A stretch of 64,000 bases of DNA from Saprospiraceae bacterium (GTDB lineage Bacteria; Bacteroidota; Bacteroidia; Chitinophagales; Saprospiraceae). Position 1 is the stretch's first letter; every line of letters begins with the position of its first letter. This document shows positions 55,201 through 63,822 of this stretch, in pieces. The DNA is taken from assembly GCA_028280415.1 (NCBI GenBank), contig JANQLV010000014.1, positions 62,001-126,000 on the forward strand, in the 5' to 3' direction. The notes under the pieces were generated by a model. That model saw only the letters and a list, made by a program, of their open reading frames with translations. It was not told the DNA's origin and made no database searches. A program made the translations under genes and the position numbers.

Positions 55201-56062
55201 TTAAAGCGGTGTCAAAATTTTTGGTAAAAAGTGATAATTCTTCAAATTTGTTTCCAAAGCCCAGAAAGTAGGTCAACAGCCTGAGCCCAAAGATAGAGAT
55301 GATAAAAAATGCAGCGCCTTTTAATATCTTGTCCTGATGGATAAAATGTTGTGCGATTTTATGTAAAAACAGGGCAATAGCCATCAGTGCAATCAAGTAT
55401 AAAAAGAAAGTACTCTTTAAAGCTTTCTTATCGACTACTACGCCTTCGCTCTGCAGATAGCACAAAACTTTTCCCGATTTGGATACAATCGGATAATCTC
55501 CTTCGTAAGCAATTTTGATATTGTCCGGGATACGTTCCTCCGCGGTAAAGACATCATGTAAATAATCACTTTCGATTCCAAACTGGTATTTGATTGGTAT
55601 CAAAGCGGTGATTGTATAATTGCTCAGATCGGTACTTTTATAAGACTGCCCGATAAGTTCGTAATAACCATTCTTCAAACGCTTAAACTCATACGTACGC
55701 TCGGGCTTGATTGACTGCAAATCTTTAGCCTCGGGGATAATAATATTATTGGTCCAGAAAATCAGTGAATCCCCCTTGTGGATAGAGATGGAATAAGGCT
55801 TTTCGGCAAGTTCTTCTACGAATTGAAAATCCAGGCCCTGGGTTGGAATATCTACAGTGTTTTGCCCGGAAAGCTGTCGACTAATAAATGCTTTATTTTC
55901 AAAAAAAGTTTCTACCTCTCTTTCCTGCTGATGCAAATACTCATTAATAATTTCAGCATAAGCATATACTTTCGACTTTTTGCTAAACCAAAAGTCAAAA
56001 ATCACTGCAATTGCTAAAACAATAATCGCTAATGCTAAATGGAAGTAGAGCTTCTTTGTCAT
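52295..56062 (-). CDS. large membrane sensor histidine kinase, NtrY-like
   Basis: 1255 residues. Helix at about 6-28, an extracytoplasmic part to about 220, then a cluster of about eight helices (about 220-490). A second periplasmic region (about 490-710) is followed by helices near 715-740 and 760-785, another sensor region (about 790-930), a helix near 935-958 and a HAMP-type linker (about 960-1010). HisKA has H1032 in QVAHEIKNPLTPMK, and HATPase has NLVKNAQQAI, DNGTGIPDD and GTGLGLAI. The HEIKNPLTP box and overall plan fit the NtrY family. No response regulator is adjacent. The ligand is unknown. Confidence 0.88.
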   Translation of the reverse strand: MTKKLYFHLALAIIVLAIAVIFDFWFSKKSKVYAYAEIINEYLHQQEREVETFFENKAFISRQLSGQNTVDIPTQGLDFQFVEELAEKPYSISIHKGDSLIFWTNNIIIPEAKDLQSIKPERTYEFKRLKNGYYELIGQSYKSTDLSNYTITALIPIKYQFGIESDYLHDVFTAEERIPDNIKIAYEGDYPIVSKSGKVLCYLQSEGVVVDKKALKSTFFLYLIALMAIALFLHKIAQHFIHQDKILKGAAFFIISIFGLRLLTYFLGFGNKFEELSLFTKNFDTALSSSLGDLLLNIGLLFWIMAFFHSEFPVRSYDHLSKRTKFRVTVLNYLAILAAILILTAVFKTLVFDTSLNFDFNNIFDLGTNSVLAIMGLILLLIAMFLFSHRMMMTIKKISLSRYQRLTALGLAALLCLPFLVSINFVISPLYLMLIAFVFILVFDLFIDSNSVNFTWLLIWLVILAAFPSILLFRYNGFKDELTRMAYAKELTDTKDLIVEQSLQDLKTRIMMDSSLLSDVPPSPFKVEEEILRKKIDKYFIKDNYLFYNYTYDLSGFDKYGASIIRGQKRDWNDIEFKIESSDYTTDEHVKYWSTDLGKSSYLVDLNVPGSENMLVLEVKRQRREQSKVYTELLNDKPFKGLEHLHKYDYAVYKNNRRIDYEGKVYRNTLTLSELPEEDAFKEAIVDNRSELIYNAPGDIVVIIGKGTEDHLKKAISLFSYIFSTLLIFVFIFAFIDYFHKIVPESINFFLTKKPSLGHRIQFSVIGMIIVSFLFIGVATIWFFNNLTNEYHSKRLERKTRSIEIDALHEISLLLENSDSTFVPNKEHLSKLDIVKPLSRIHRLDVNMYDLKGELVASSEEDIFNKGIISRQMTAPAFRALKQQGITTYTQEKEMMGNLTYKAAYIPLRIKDKPIAFLGLPYYSETSSLRSDVTVLLSTLLNIYVFLLLIAGGLAIFVANSITKPIAVIGDKLKRLKLGIRNQPLEWNTQDEIGALIGEYNKMIRKLQDSADRLAQSEREGAWREMAKQVAHEIKNPLTPMKLSIQYLQHAFRSNPDNIQPLLKRVSNTLIEQIDNLAQIASEFSNFAKMPRAENQNINFNNLVLSVYDLFHDGEEGNIDISLNLPKETYTVYADKNHLIRVLNNLVKNAQQAIPDDRDGKIEISVYRDQDIVTLKVSDNGTGIPDDKKDKVFVPNFTTKSSGTGLGLAISKNIIESVNGEIYFNTVIGEGTDFYVELPIIEVTEPESLIKVHDE

Positions 56063-56462
56063 ATATGCTTGTTCAGCAGCTTAAATGCTAGCTTGTATTT
56101 TGTGGTTGAAAGAGATATAATTCGATTTTGCATAGGCCCTTTATATTAAAGATATCTTCTACAACCTTTTCCAATCTTAACATAGCCGCAAATTTTAATC
56201 CAAAACGCCAGGAATCGGCTGTCAATTATTCTTTCTCTGGTTTTAGGCTGTTTTTTCCACTATTTAAAGTGTTTTTTATTTAATAAATGGGTTAAGTGTC
56301 AGATCAATAAGGCTTTACAAATTATAAAAATAGTAAATAATAAATACTTGTGGAGAAATATTTTAATGATGTGAAACTATTTATGGGCATTTCCACGTAT
56401 TTTTATAGTTCATTTTTCGTTTTTCGGCTTTTTTAATATGAAAACCGGGTAGCGAAAAACAT
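56063..56462. other. intergenic stretch upstream of rnpB
   Basis: About 400 bases between the divergent kinase and the RNase P RNA gene, with no reading frame of note. The very AT-rich part 56270-56460 should contain the rnpB promoter, but I could not pick a convincing box. Confidence 0.4.
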
Positions 56463-56920
56463 AAGCATAATATTGGAAACCGCTCTATCGCTCCGATATT
56501 TATTGTCGGGGAGGAAAGTCCGGACAACGTAGAGCAACCGTACCATCTAACGGATGGGGTTCCACTCCTGATCCCGATAATTGTCGGGGGAGAGATGTTG
56601 GAATACAGAGAGTGTCGCAGAAAATAACCGCCCTGACACCTGGTGTCGGGGTAAGGGTGAAAACGTGTGGTAAGAGCACACGACGCCCCGGTGTAAATCG
56701 GGGGGTGGATAAACCTTACGGGTTGAAATGCCATGTACATCCCGATTCTGATGTTCTCCGAAGGAGAAATAAGAACTAGGCTGCTCGCTTAGTCTCTTGA
56801 GGTCGGGAGGGGTAGGCAGATAGATTCCGCCAGTGATGTCGGAACCAGATAAATGATAGAGGCCTCGATACGAAGTATCGGGGAACAGAATCCGGCTTAC
56901 AGGTTTTCAATATTATGCTT
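56463..56920 (+). ncRNA. rnpB: RNase P RNA, catalytic subunit (type A)
   Basis: Processes the 5' ends of tRNA precursors. The universally conserved 5' core GAGGAAAGTCC is at 56511-56521 and the matching 3' core ACAGAATCCGGCTTACAG at 56885-56902. The ends pair as a 19-bp P1 helix (13 perfect pairs, AAGCATAATATTG with CAATATTATGCTT, then GAAACC with GGTTTT). The P1 3' arm runs into a T-tract (56919-56923), so P1 may also act in termination. Internal hairpins such as GTGTGGTAAGAGCACAC are visible. A minus-strand reading frame of 119 codons inside is spurious. Confidence 0.95.
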
Positions 56921-56975
56921 TTTAATATTAAAGTGATTCGCGGTAGCGATCACTTCATCCTATAAATTCAATCAA

Positions 56976-58193
56976 GTGAAATTTCTAATCTCTTTACTGA
57001 GTAGTTTGATCTTACTCACATCTATCCATGCCCAATCTGGCTGTACAGATCCTCAAGCAGTTAATTATGATTCCTCTGCTACAGAAAATGACGGCTCTTG
57101 TGAGTATGCTCTTACAGAATATCCGCCTGTTGAAATTGCTACCCTTCCTATGACTTTATCGGAATGTTCAGGACTGGCCTGGTTGCCTGGCGGTTTATGG
57201 ATACATAATGATAGCGGAAATGACGATAACATATTTCGCATAGATACAACGACAGGTGCAGTATTACAAACGGTTATTATAGCAACGGCGGATAATAATG
57301 ACTGGGAAGAACTGGCTTCCGATGATCAGTATCTCTACATTGGTGATTTTGGAAATAATCCAGGTAATCGGACGGATTTGAATATATTGAGAGTAGATCA
57401 GGATGACCTGGGTGCGGTAGCTGTAAACGCTGAAATTATAAGTTTTGTGTATAGCGACCAGACGGATTTTACGGAAAACATGAATAACCATAATTTTGAT
57501 TGTGAGGCGATGTTTGTACATAATGACAGTATTCATCTTTTTACAAAAAACTGGGCGGATAATCAAACCAAGCATTATGTCTTACCGGCTATACCGGGGG
57601 CGCATACTGCCGAACTGGTAGAAACATTCGATGTAGAATTGCTGGTAACCGGAGCGGATATAAGTGATCAGGGGGTAGTGAGCCTGATTGGCTATAATTC
57701 CATAGGTTTTAGCTTTATGTGGCTCCTTTTTGATTATGAAGAATCATTTTTCTTCTCGGGGAATAAACGGAGGATAGCTTTGGGCTTTGGGCTGGATACC
57801 GGACAAACTGAAGGTATTGTTTTTCGAGAAAACGGATACGGTTATATTTGCTCGGAAAGGTTTGAAGCCGGTCCGGTTTTGACCCCACAAAAATTGATGT
57901 CTTTTGAATCTTCTCAATGGACTGGTTTTTATACCAACACGAACCAACTGGATTTAGGCTATGACTTTTTAATCCTGCCAAATCCCGTGTCTACAGATTT
58001 GAATATTCAGCTTTCTTTGCCTGTGGACCGGTGGCAGATTTATGATATACAGGGTCAGTTGATTCGTTCAGGAAATACGACTTCTTTTACTCCGGTTATC
58101 CATATAGATTTGAATGAGCTTAGCAGTGGACAATATTTCTTTCAGATTATAAAAGACGGAAAATCAATGACAAAAGCCTTTGTCAAACAGTGA
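56976..58193 (+). CDS. secreted protein with type A T9SS sorting domain
   Basis: 405 residues starting at a GTG (56976), supported by a signal peptide directly after it (KFLISLLSSLILLTSIHAQ). A short Cys-bearing motif (CTDPQAVNYDSSATENDGSC, residues 23-42) is of a kind seen repeated in surface proteins of this group. A beta-propeller-like middle follows (SGLAWLPGGLWIHNDSGN, EELASDDQYLYIGDFGN, TEGIVFRENGYGYICSE). A type A sorting domain (about 330-405; FLILPNPVSTDLNIQ, GQYFFQIIKDGK) ends the protein. Function beyond export is unknown. Confidence 0.85.
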   Translation: MKFLISLLSSLILLTSIHAQSGCTDPQAVNYDSSATENDGSCEYALTEYPPVEIATLPMTLSECSGLAWLPGGLWIHNDSGNDDNIFRIDTTTGAVLQTVIIATADNNDWEELASDDQYLYIGDFGNNPGNRTDLNILRVDQDDLGAVAVNAEIISFVYSDQTDFTENMNNHNFDCEAMFVHNDSIHLFTKNWADNQTKHYVLPAIPGAHTAELVETFDVELLVTGADISDQGVVSLIGYNSIGFSFMWLLFDYEESFFFSGNKRRIALGFGLDTGQTEGIVFRENGYGYICSERFEAGPVLTPQKLMSFESSQWTGFYTNTNQLDLGYDFLILPNPVSTDLNIQLSLPVDRWQIYDIQGQLIRSGNTTSFTPVIHIDLNELSSGQYFFQIIKDGKSMTKAFVKQ

Positions 58194-58235
58194 GACAGGC
58201 TGGTTCAGGGAATCATAAATAACAATTACTATAAA

Positions 58236-58280
58236 ACAAACAGCCCGGATACTCAATGAATGAATACCCGGGCTGTTTGT
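58236..58280. terminator. bidirectional terminator between the cargo gene and porV
   Basis: A 16-bp stem with one A.C mismatch (ACAAACAGCCCGGATA / TACCCGGGCTGTTTGT) and a 13-base loop. It lies between convergent genes, and the minus strand has a T-rich 3' side. Confidence 0.85.
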
Positions 58281-58295
58281 TATGATAATTAAAAA

Positions 58296-59513
58296 CTACT
58301 CGTCATCTGAATCAAAAGCAGCAAAATCGAAAAGTAAGGAGAATCTCAAAGTATTATCAAGCGGATTTCTCTGGTTGGTTGTAGGAACAAGATAAGAGAA
58401 ATTCAGACCGAAAACATTATACTTCAAACCGAGACCCAGGGTAAAGTACTTTCTATTTCCTTTTGTTACGTTTTCAGAATAATAACCTGCCCTTACGGCA
58501 AATTGCTCATCATACCAGTACTCCACTCCAATAGAATACATCAATTCTTTAAATTCTTCTGATCCACCACCTGGAGCATCACTAAATGAACTCAAAAGTC
58601 CGGCAAAAGTAGATTGTTCCTTATAATCCGGAATACCATTTCCATCTTCATCACAATTATCCCCCAAACAAGGAGTTGGCACTAATAATTTATTGATGTC
58701 TGCCGCAACAGTAAAAGAGTTAAATTCATCAAATTCGAATTCCCAGGCAGCACCTATTCCCAGATTGGCAGGTATATAATCTCTGTTGACCGATTTTGTA
58801 TAGGATATTTTAGAACCCAGATTGGTAATTGCACCGGCTACTGTTAGATTGGAAGTTCCACTTTGCAATTTTACTGGTGTGGTATAAGTTAAAGAAAAAT
58901 CAGCCGCACCGGCAACTCCGGGAGTAATTTCTACATCTCCGATACTTTGTCCTGCCGCCAGATTAGAGAAAATAAACTTGGGCGTAACCGCTACAGATAG
59001 TTTATCAGAGAGTTTTCTGGCATATGCCACGGCAAATTCAAATTCATTTGGTCTACCTGTACCTAATGGTTGTCCGTTATCGTCGGTAAAGGAAATTGTT
59101 CCCAGGGAGAAATAACGAAGACTGGCTCCGATGGTTTGACCATCAGAAATTTTCTTGTAACCGGTCAGATAAGCCAGATATACATCTTGTAGACCAAGCG
59201 CTCTTAACCAGGGAGTATAAGTTGCCGAAACCGCTACATCGTTTTCTACAAAAGCCAGTTTTGATGCATTGAAATGCATGGCATTAGGATCAGCAGAAAT
59301 GGCTAATCCAACATCTCCCATCGCTCCGGAGCGAGCATCCGGGACGATTCTTAGAAAGGGAACAGCAGTAACGATTGTATTTGGGCAGGGATCACCATTT
59401 GGTAGTTCATAGTTCCCGCTACCAATTGGATTTTCGACACATTGAGCCGAAAGCTCATTTGAGGTAACAAGTGCCACAATCAATACAAGTAGAGTAAAAA
59501 TCAATTTTTTCAT
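58296..59513 (-). CDS. porV: type IX secretion outer-membrane protein PorV (LptO)
   Basis: Shuttle and outer-membrane partner of the sortase PorU, delivering T9SS cargo for processing and lipid attachment. 405 residues with signal peptide (MKKLIFTLLVLIVALVTSNELSAQ) and a FadL-like beta-barrel of about 14 strands. PorV marks: FLRIVPDARSGAMGDVGLAI (about 49-68), SATYTPWLRAL, LGLKYNVFGLNFSYLVPT, and a barrel end LRFSLLFDF. It lies downstream of porU, with its own promoter box at 59547-59554. Confidence 0.95.
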   Translation of the reverse strand: MKKLIFTLLVLIVALVTSNELSAQCVENPIGSGNYELPNGDPCPNTIVTAVPFLRIVPDARSGAMGDVGLAISADPNAMHFNASKLAFVENDVAVSATYTPWLRALGLQDVYLAYLTGYKKISDGQTIGASLRYFSLGTISFTDDNGQPLGTGRPNEFEFAVAYARKLSDKLSVAVTPKFIFSNLAAGQSIGDVEITPGVAGAADFSLTYTTPVKLQSGTSNLTVAGAITNLGSKISYTKSVNRDYIPANLGIGAAWEFEFDEFNSFTVAADINKLLVPTPCLGDNCDEDGNGIPDYKEQSTFAGLLSSFSDAPGGGSEEFKELMYSIGVEYWYDEQFAVRAGYYSENVTKGNRKYFTLGLGLKYNVFGLNFSYLVPTTNQRNPLDNTLRFSLLFDFAAFDSDDE

Positions 59514-59546
59514 GATGTCATAAATCTTTTTTCAAAAAAATTCCTG

Positions 59547-59554
59547 CAAATATA
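59547..59554 (-). promoter_or_regulatory. -7 promoter box for porV
   Basis: Read on the minus strand it is TATATTTG, a TAnnTTTG match, 33 bases before the porV ATG. It suggests porV can be transcribed apart from porU. Confidence 0.6.
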
Positions 59555-59991
59555 ATGAAATGTTAAAGAAGATATTGTACGGAATCCTTTTTTAAGAACA
59601 CATATTTTTTATTAAATAATTTCAAATCGTTAATACAAGCAATTTGTACATTTTTGCCGCAATAATAGTCATTATTCTACTTAATATGAACTAGTTTGAA
59701 GGTATTATTTGTCTTGAATAAACCCCTTTAAAGCTAAGCAAAGATGGCGAAGTAAGCATTCTTACTCCATGAATAGAGAATAATGTTCTCAACATTGATA
59801 CCATATTATTTAGTATCAAGGCTGAACCGCTATTAGTATCAAAGGTGAAATTGTCGTAATGGCCAGAACACTGAAGCTATAAAGAGAGGTCTGGTTTTTC
59901 TTCGCGGTTTTGCATTTTGTTTACATTTACTAAAATGCAAAACCGCGAAATATATTGTCAAAAAGTGTGTTTTTATGATTTTTTGCTCAAC
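59555..59991. other. intergenic stretch between porU and porV
   Basis: About 440 bases, no gene seen. Contains several short inverted or repeated words, such as GAGAA..TTCTC and two AGTATCAA copies near 59815-59845, and a perfect 18-bp inverted repeat at 59901-59949. Confidence 0.5.
59901..59949 (-). terminator. perfect 18-bp hairpin after porU
   Basis: The arms 59901-59918 and 59932-59949 are perfectly complementary (TTCGCGGTTTTGCATTTT) with a 13-base loop. It begins 42 bases after the porU stop. No T-run follows on either strand, so it may be a 3'-end stem rather than a classic terminator, or an unlabelled mobile or regulatory inverted repeat. Confidence 0.5.
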
Positions 59992-62900
59992 TTATTTTAA
60001 AATAACAAGTTTTTCAAAATCTGATTCAGAAGTTTTCAGATCATCCGAACGCACTTTCACTTTGTAAAGATATACTCCTTTAGCCAGGCGCCCTCCATAA
60101 TCATCTGTTCCATCCCAATGAATACCTGAAATCCGGCCCCCATCTGTAAATAATCGCTCACTGATGGTTTTTACTATTCTTCCACTAATCGTAAATATTT
60201 GAATCTGTACATCCAGTCCCTGATCTTTAATATTGTGTTCAAACTGGAAATTGGTAGAAGTAGTAAATGGATTCGGGTAGTTTAATACGTAGTCAAGCGC
60301 GATATCTTCATCCGAAGCTACTATAAATTCCGTGAAACCTTCTCCGGAATTATTCGCTACATCCCAGGCTTTTACTTTGATAGTATATAATCCCGGTTCT
60401 AGATTGAAGAGCGGAAAACGAACTTCTCCTTTGGTATAATCATCCAGTTCCGATTCATAAAAATCATTGAGAATGTAGGTCTCCTGAGTATTTTCATTCA
60501 ATACTCCGGTAAGGTCGTGGCCAATACTGTTACCGACAACATTGATACCGTTATCATCCGATAGTTTTACTAAAAGAGTAGGATTAGGACTGGTAATTCC
60601 TCCGGGGGCAAAACTTTCATTATTCATAAAAACTTCTACCAATGGCCCCTGGTCATCATTTATAGCATTCGGGTCTGTACTCCCGATAACAAAGCGGTCA
60701 AAATACCCTCTTGCATCCATATTCTCCCCATCATGGGCATAATAACTTATCCTTCCCAATCCTAGTTCGTAGTTAATATCCTTTGGAACAACAAAAGTGA
60801 ATGAAAATTTGCCATTTGTCACGCTTGCATTACCCCTGAAAATAATATTTTGCTGAAGGTTGAAATTCTTGATCGGAAAACTTCCGGGATCTTGCCCCAA
60901 GGTCGATACATTGATTACTTTATCGTATATCGTAGGTTGAACGGTACCATTGAAATCGTTAATTATATTGCCATTGAAATCGGTGACGACTCCTTCAATG
61001 GTTACGCGCTGCAAAGCCCGGATAGTATCCATGAAATTAATGTCGATGTCTGCGCCATTAATTTTGGTCGTGGCTATATTATAGGTTGGTATGGCTAATT
61101 GCATAGAAGGATCACCAATCAAAGCGAATTTACGTGAATTAGTTTGCAGTGTATCCGCAGAATTTGAATTTTTAGAAATTCTTAAAATCTCTCCAATGGA
61201 TTTGACTTCTTGTCCAGGGCTTTGGAAAATAGAGTCAAAAACAGCAGTGGTTAATCGCCTGTTGGCACTGGAGTAGACCGCTCGGGTCGTCGTATACAAG
61301 GCAATGGCCCCGCTATTGTCTTTAAGAAAAACCTGTTCTCCTGCAGAGGTAATAGATGGTTCATCATATCCGGTAAAAGAACAGGTTGCTGTTACGAAAA
61401 GAGGGAAACTGGTTGTATTGTTCCAATCCTCAATATCACTATTGGTCAGCACTCTTTCCTGTGCCCAGCCTCTTGAACCACCATGACCCATGTAATTGAC
61501 TATCATAGTACCCTTAAAAATATCTCTGTCAATAGCTTCCGTTGCCTTTGGAAAGCGCTCTCCTCCGGAAGTTGAAATTTGCTGATAAGCATCAAAAAAG
61601 ATTTTATTAACATTGAAAACGCGTTCTCGCAATCTAAGATTCTCACTGATTCCATCAGCTTGCGTAACGTGGATGGAATTATCCTCATCATCAGCTACGA
61701 AAGTCACTCTGTTCCTCCAGTCTCCCAAATGTTCCGGATTGGTATCGTATGCTATAATTTTGTTGACCACAATGTCTGCTTCAAGAGCCGTTCTCACCGG
61801 AATTCTGCCTACTGCGATATCTAGTGCTCCAATTAATTCTGCTCCTTCACCTTCAGTTAATAATCCGAAAAAGTCATCAGAAGGAAAGGCTCGAATGGGA
61901 TCGAGAGAGTTTCTGGTTTCAAAAGGAGGTACAAAATTTTTACCTAGGCCGGTTACATTTTTAAAATCAAAAGAGCCGTCTCCAAACAATAAGAGATATT
62001 TGAATTTATCGGGATTCCTGTCATAAAGCATTTTAACGAAATCTCTGATTGCCGTCATATCTCTCCTGGCACAGGCAAATTCATTGAAAACTTGATCAAT
62101 GTCGACTAATTCAATATCCAGATTACTATGCGCCCGGCGATGTTCTGCTAATTTTTGGGCAGCTTCGGCAAAATCTTTATGGTAAATGATGGCCATATGA
62201 ACATCATCAATTCCATGGATATTCTGATTTTCGATTTGTTCGCCGACAATTGGCGAAGGGAAATTTGCATTAGGGTTGAAAGCTACAAATTCCTTAAGAA
62301 TATCCTGGGTATTTGTGCCAAAGCTCAGGTTCGTACCATTATTGCTGTGATCTTGTATGATTGGATGGAGGGGATCAGTGATGTCCCAAACTACTGTATT
62401 TCCAGATACATTCGAAAGCTGAAACGTAGAGGAACTATGATTCATAGTATTCTGATCTCTGAACATAAATTGATCTCCCGACATCGAATTGTTAGCTCTG
62501 GTATTGACTTGAATATAATCGAGCCATCCGATATTGGTACCATCGCCAACCGAAGGGTATTTGATCGTGACGGTGAAATTATTGTTATTTAGGTTAATAG
62601 GTTCGTCTATGATGGCTATCCGGGCATAAAGGGATTCGACATTGGTCCAGTTGACACCATTAATGGTTTTCGAAAATTGTTGACCAAGTGCTTCTACCTG
62701 AAAGCTATTAGTCGTTTTTCCTCTTCCCGCAAAGGCTACCTTCAAATTCGCGGAAGCCGATGATGCGAGATTAGGGATAGAAAAATCGTAGGAACGCTCC
62801 CTCGTAGGATTAAATGGATCACCATACCAGTCTCTTCCCGAACCCTGAGCCCCATTGGCTTCATTTAACAAATTGAAGCGATCTTCTTCAAACCGGGTAT

Positions 62901-63822
62901 ACCAATCGTGTTCTGTAGAAGTATAGGCCGTACCTGATACAGAGGGCTGATTTGTAATCCTCAATCCATTTTCAGCTCCAATTTTTACATAATAATAATT
63001 GAGGTTCGAATAAAAGTTTTTCGGGCGATTATAAACTTCATTAAAACTGTCATAAAACCATTTGTCAGGACCTTCTGCATAGAAAAGGATATAATCAGAA
63101 TCGTTAAATTGACCATCTTCACCGCCCACAATTTGTATAGGCAACTCCTTTACATCATCATATCGCTCTGTATCAATCAACTCTGGTAAAATACCTCCAC
63201 CTATACCCAGTATTCGGATTTTATCGGGATTAATGTTATCAATGTCGATACCTGCACGTTTTAATGAATCGTATGTGATTTTATGAACACCGGATTCTGC
63301 AACGCCAAATTTGTATATACTACCATTGGACAATTCGGAGTTATAAGTGTAGTCCGTTCTGGCCTGGCCATTAGCGGTTGCTTCGAAATCCAGTCTTATT
63401 TCAAAAGAAGTAAGCCTTTCGAAATTACCGGAACCAGCTGTTCGGATGGGAATCAGGCTATAATAAATGTAGTAATTGCCCCGATCATTGAGTACCTTGG
63501 TATTGACAATTATGTTTTCGGAAAGGTATTGATCATCGGCCGTTGTTTTTTTATCAAAGGTTTCATATTCCGCATCAATTAATCTGGCCCTGGCTTTACC
63601 ATAAGAGGAAATGGGCGTACGTCCGGAATAAATGGGTAAAGAAGGGTGCACATCGCTAAAAGTAGCGCTTTCAAAATTCCAGATTTCGGTAGGGAAATTT
63701 CCCGTAGGATTATGAATAATGGGGGATTCATCCCAATTAAGACTTGCCTTAATATTAATAGTCTGAGCAAAACCAAAAGAGAAAATGGCAGAGAAGACAA
63801 TAAGTAATAAAAAGTTTTTCAT
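59992..63822 (-). CDS. porU: type IX secretion sortase PorU
   Basis: C25-family cysteine peptidase on the cell surface that removes the C-terminal domain from T9SS cargo. 1276 residues: signal peptide (MKNFLLLIVFSAIFSFGFAQ), N-terminal prodomain-like beta part, the C25 domain (about 530-900) with the catalytic pair H780 in NYMGHGGSRGW and C814 in VTATCSFTGYDEP, Ig-like domains, and its own FlgD-like/sorting-type C-terminus (YPNPFTTSTNFQFEHN, WDGTDDYGGRLAKGVYLYK). Followed by porV, the usual order. Confidence 0.95.
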   Translation of the reverse strand: MKNFLLLIVFSAIFSFGFAQTINIKASLNWDESPIIHNPTGNFPTEIWNFESATFSDVHPSLPIYSGRTPISSYGKARARLIDAEYETFDKKTTADDQYLSENIIVNTKVLNDRGNYYIYYSLIPIRTAGSGNFERLTSFEIRLDFEATANGQARTDYTYNSELSNGSIYKFGVAESGVHKITYDSLKRAGIDIDNINPDKIRILGIGGGILPELIDTERYDDVKELPIQIVGGEDGQFNDSDYILFYAEGPDKWFYDSFNEVYNRPKNFYSNLNYYYVKIGAENGLRITNQPSVSGTAYTSTEHDWYTRFEEDRFNLLNEANGAQGSGRDWYGDPFNPTRERSYDFSIPNLASSASANLKVAFAGRGKTTNSFQVEALGQQFSKTINGVNWTNVESLYARIAIIDEPINLNNNNFTVTIKYPSVGDGTNIGWLDYIQVNTRANNSMSGDQFMFRDQNTMNHSSSTFQLSNVSGNTVVWDITDPLHPIIQDHSNNGTNLSFGTNTQDILKEFVAFNPNANFPSPIVGEQIENQNIHGIDDVHMAIIYHKDFAEAAQKLAEHRRAHSNLDIELVDIDQVFNEFACARRDMTAIRDFVKMLYDRNPDKFKYLLLFGDGSFDFKNVTGLGKNFVPPFETRNSLDPIRAFPSDDFFGLLTEGEGAELIGALDIAVGRIPVRTALEADIVVNKIIAYDTNPEHLGDWRNRVTFVADDEDNSIHVTQADGISENLRLRERVFNVNKIFFDAYQQISTSGGERFPKATEAIDRDIFKGTMIVNYMGHGGSRGWAQERVLTNSDIEDWNNTTSFPLFVTATCSFTGYDEPSITSAGEQVFLKDNSGAIALYTTTRAVYSSANRRLTTAVFDSIFQSPGQEVKSIGEILRISKNSNSADTLQTNSRKFALIGDPSMQLAIPTYNIATTKINGADIDINFMDTIRALQRVTIEGVVTDFNGNIINDFNGTVQPTIYDKVINVSTLGQDPGSFPIKNFNLQQNIIFRGNASVTNGKFSFTFVVPKDINYELGLGRISYYAHDGENMDARGYFDRFVIGSTDPNAINDDQGPLVEVFMNNESFAPGGITSPNPTLLVKLSDDNGINVVGNSIGHDLTGVLNENTQETYILNDFYESELDDYTKGEVRFPLFNLEPGLYTIKVKAWDVANNSGEGFTEFIVASDEDIALDYVLNYPNPFTTSTNFQFEHNIKDQGLDVQIQIFTISGRIVKTISERLFTDGGRISGIHWDGTDDYGGRLAKGVYLYKVKVRSDDLKTSESDFEKLVILK

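Noticed and set aside
56381..56740. 119-codon minus-strand frame over the RNase P RNA
   Set aside because: The region is rnpB, with conserved core sequences; the frame is accidental.
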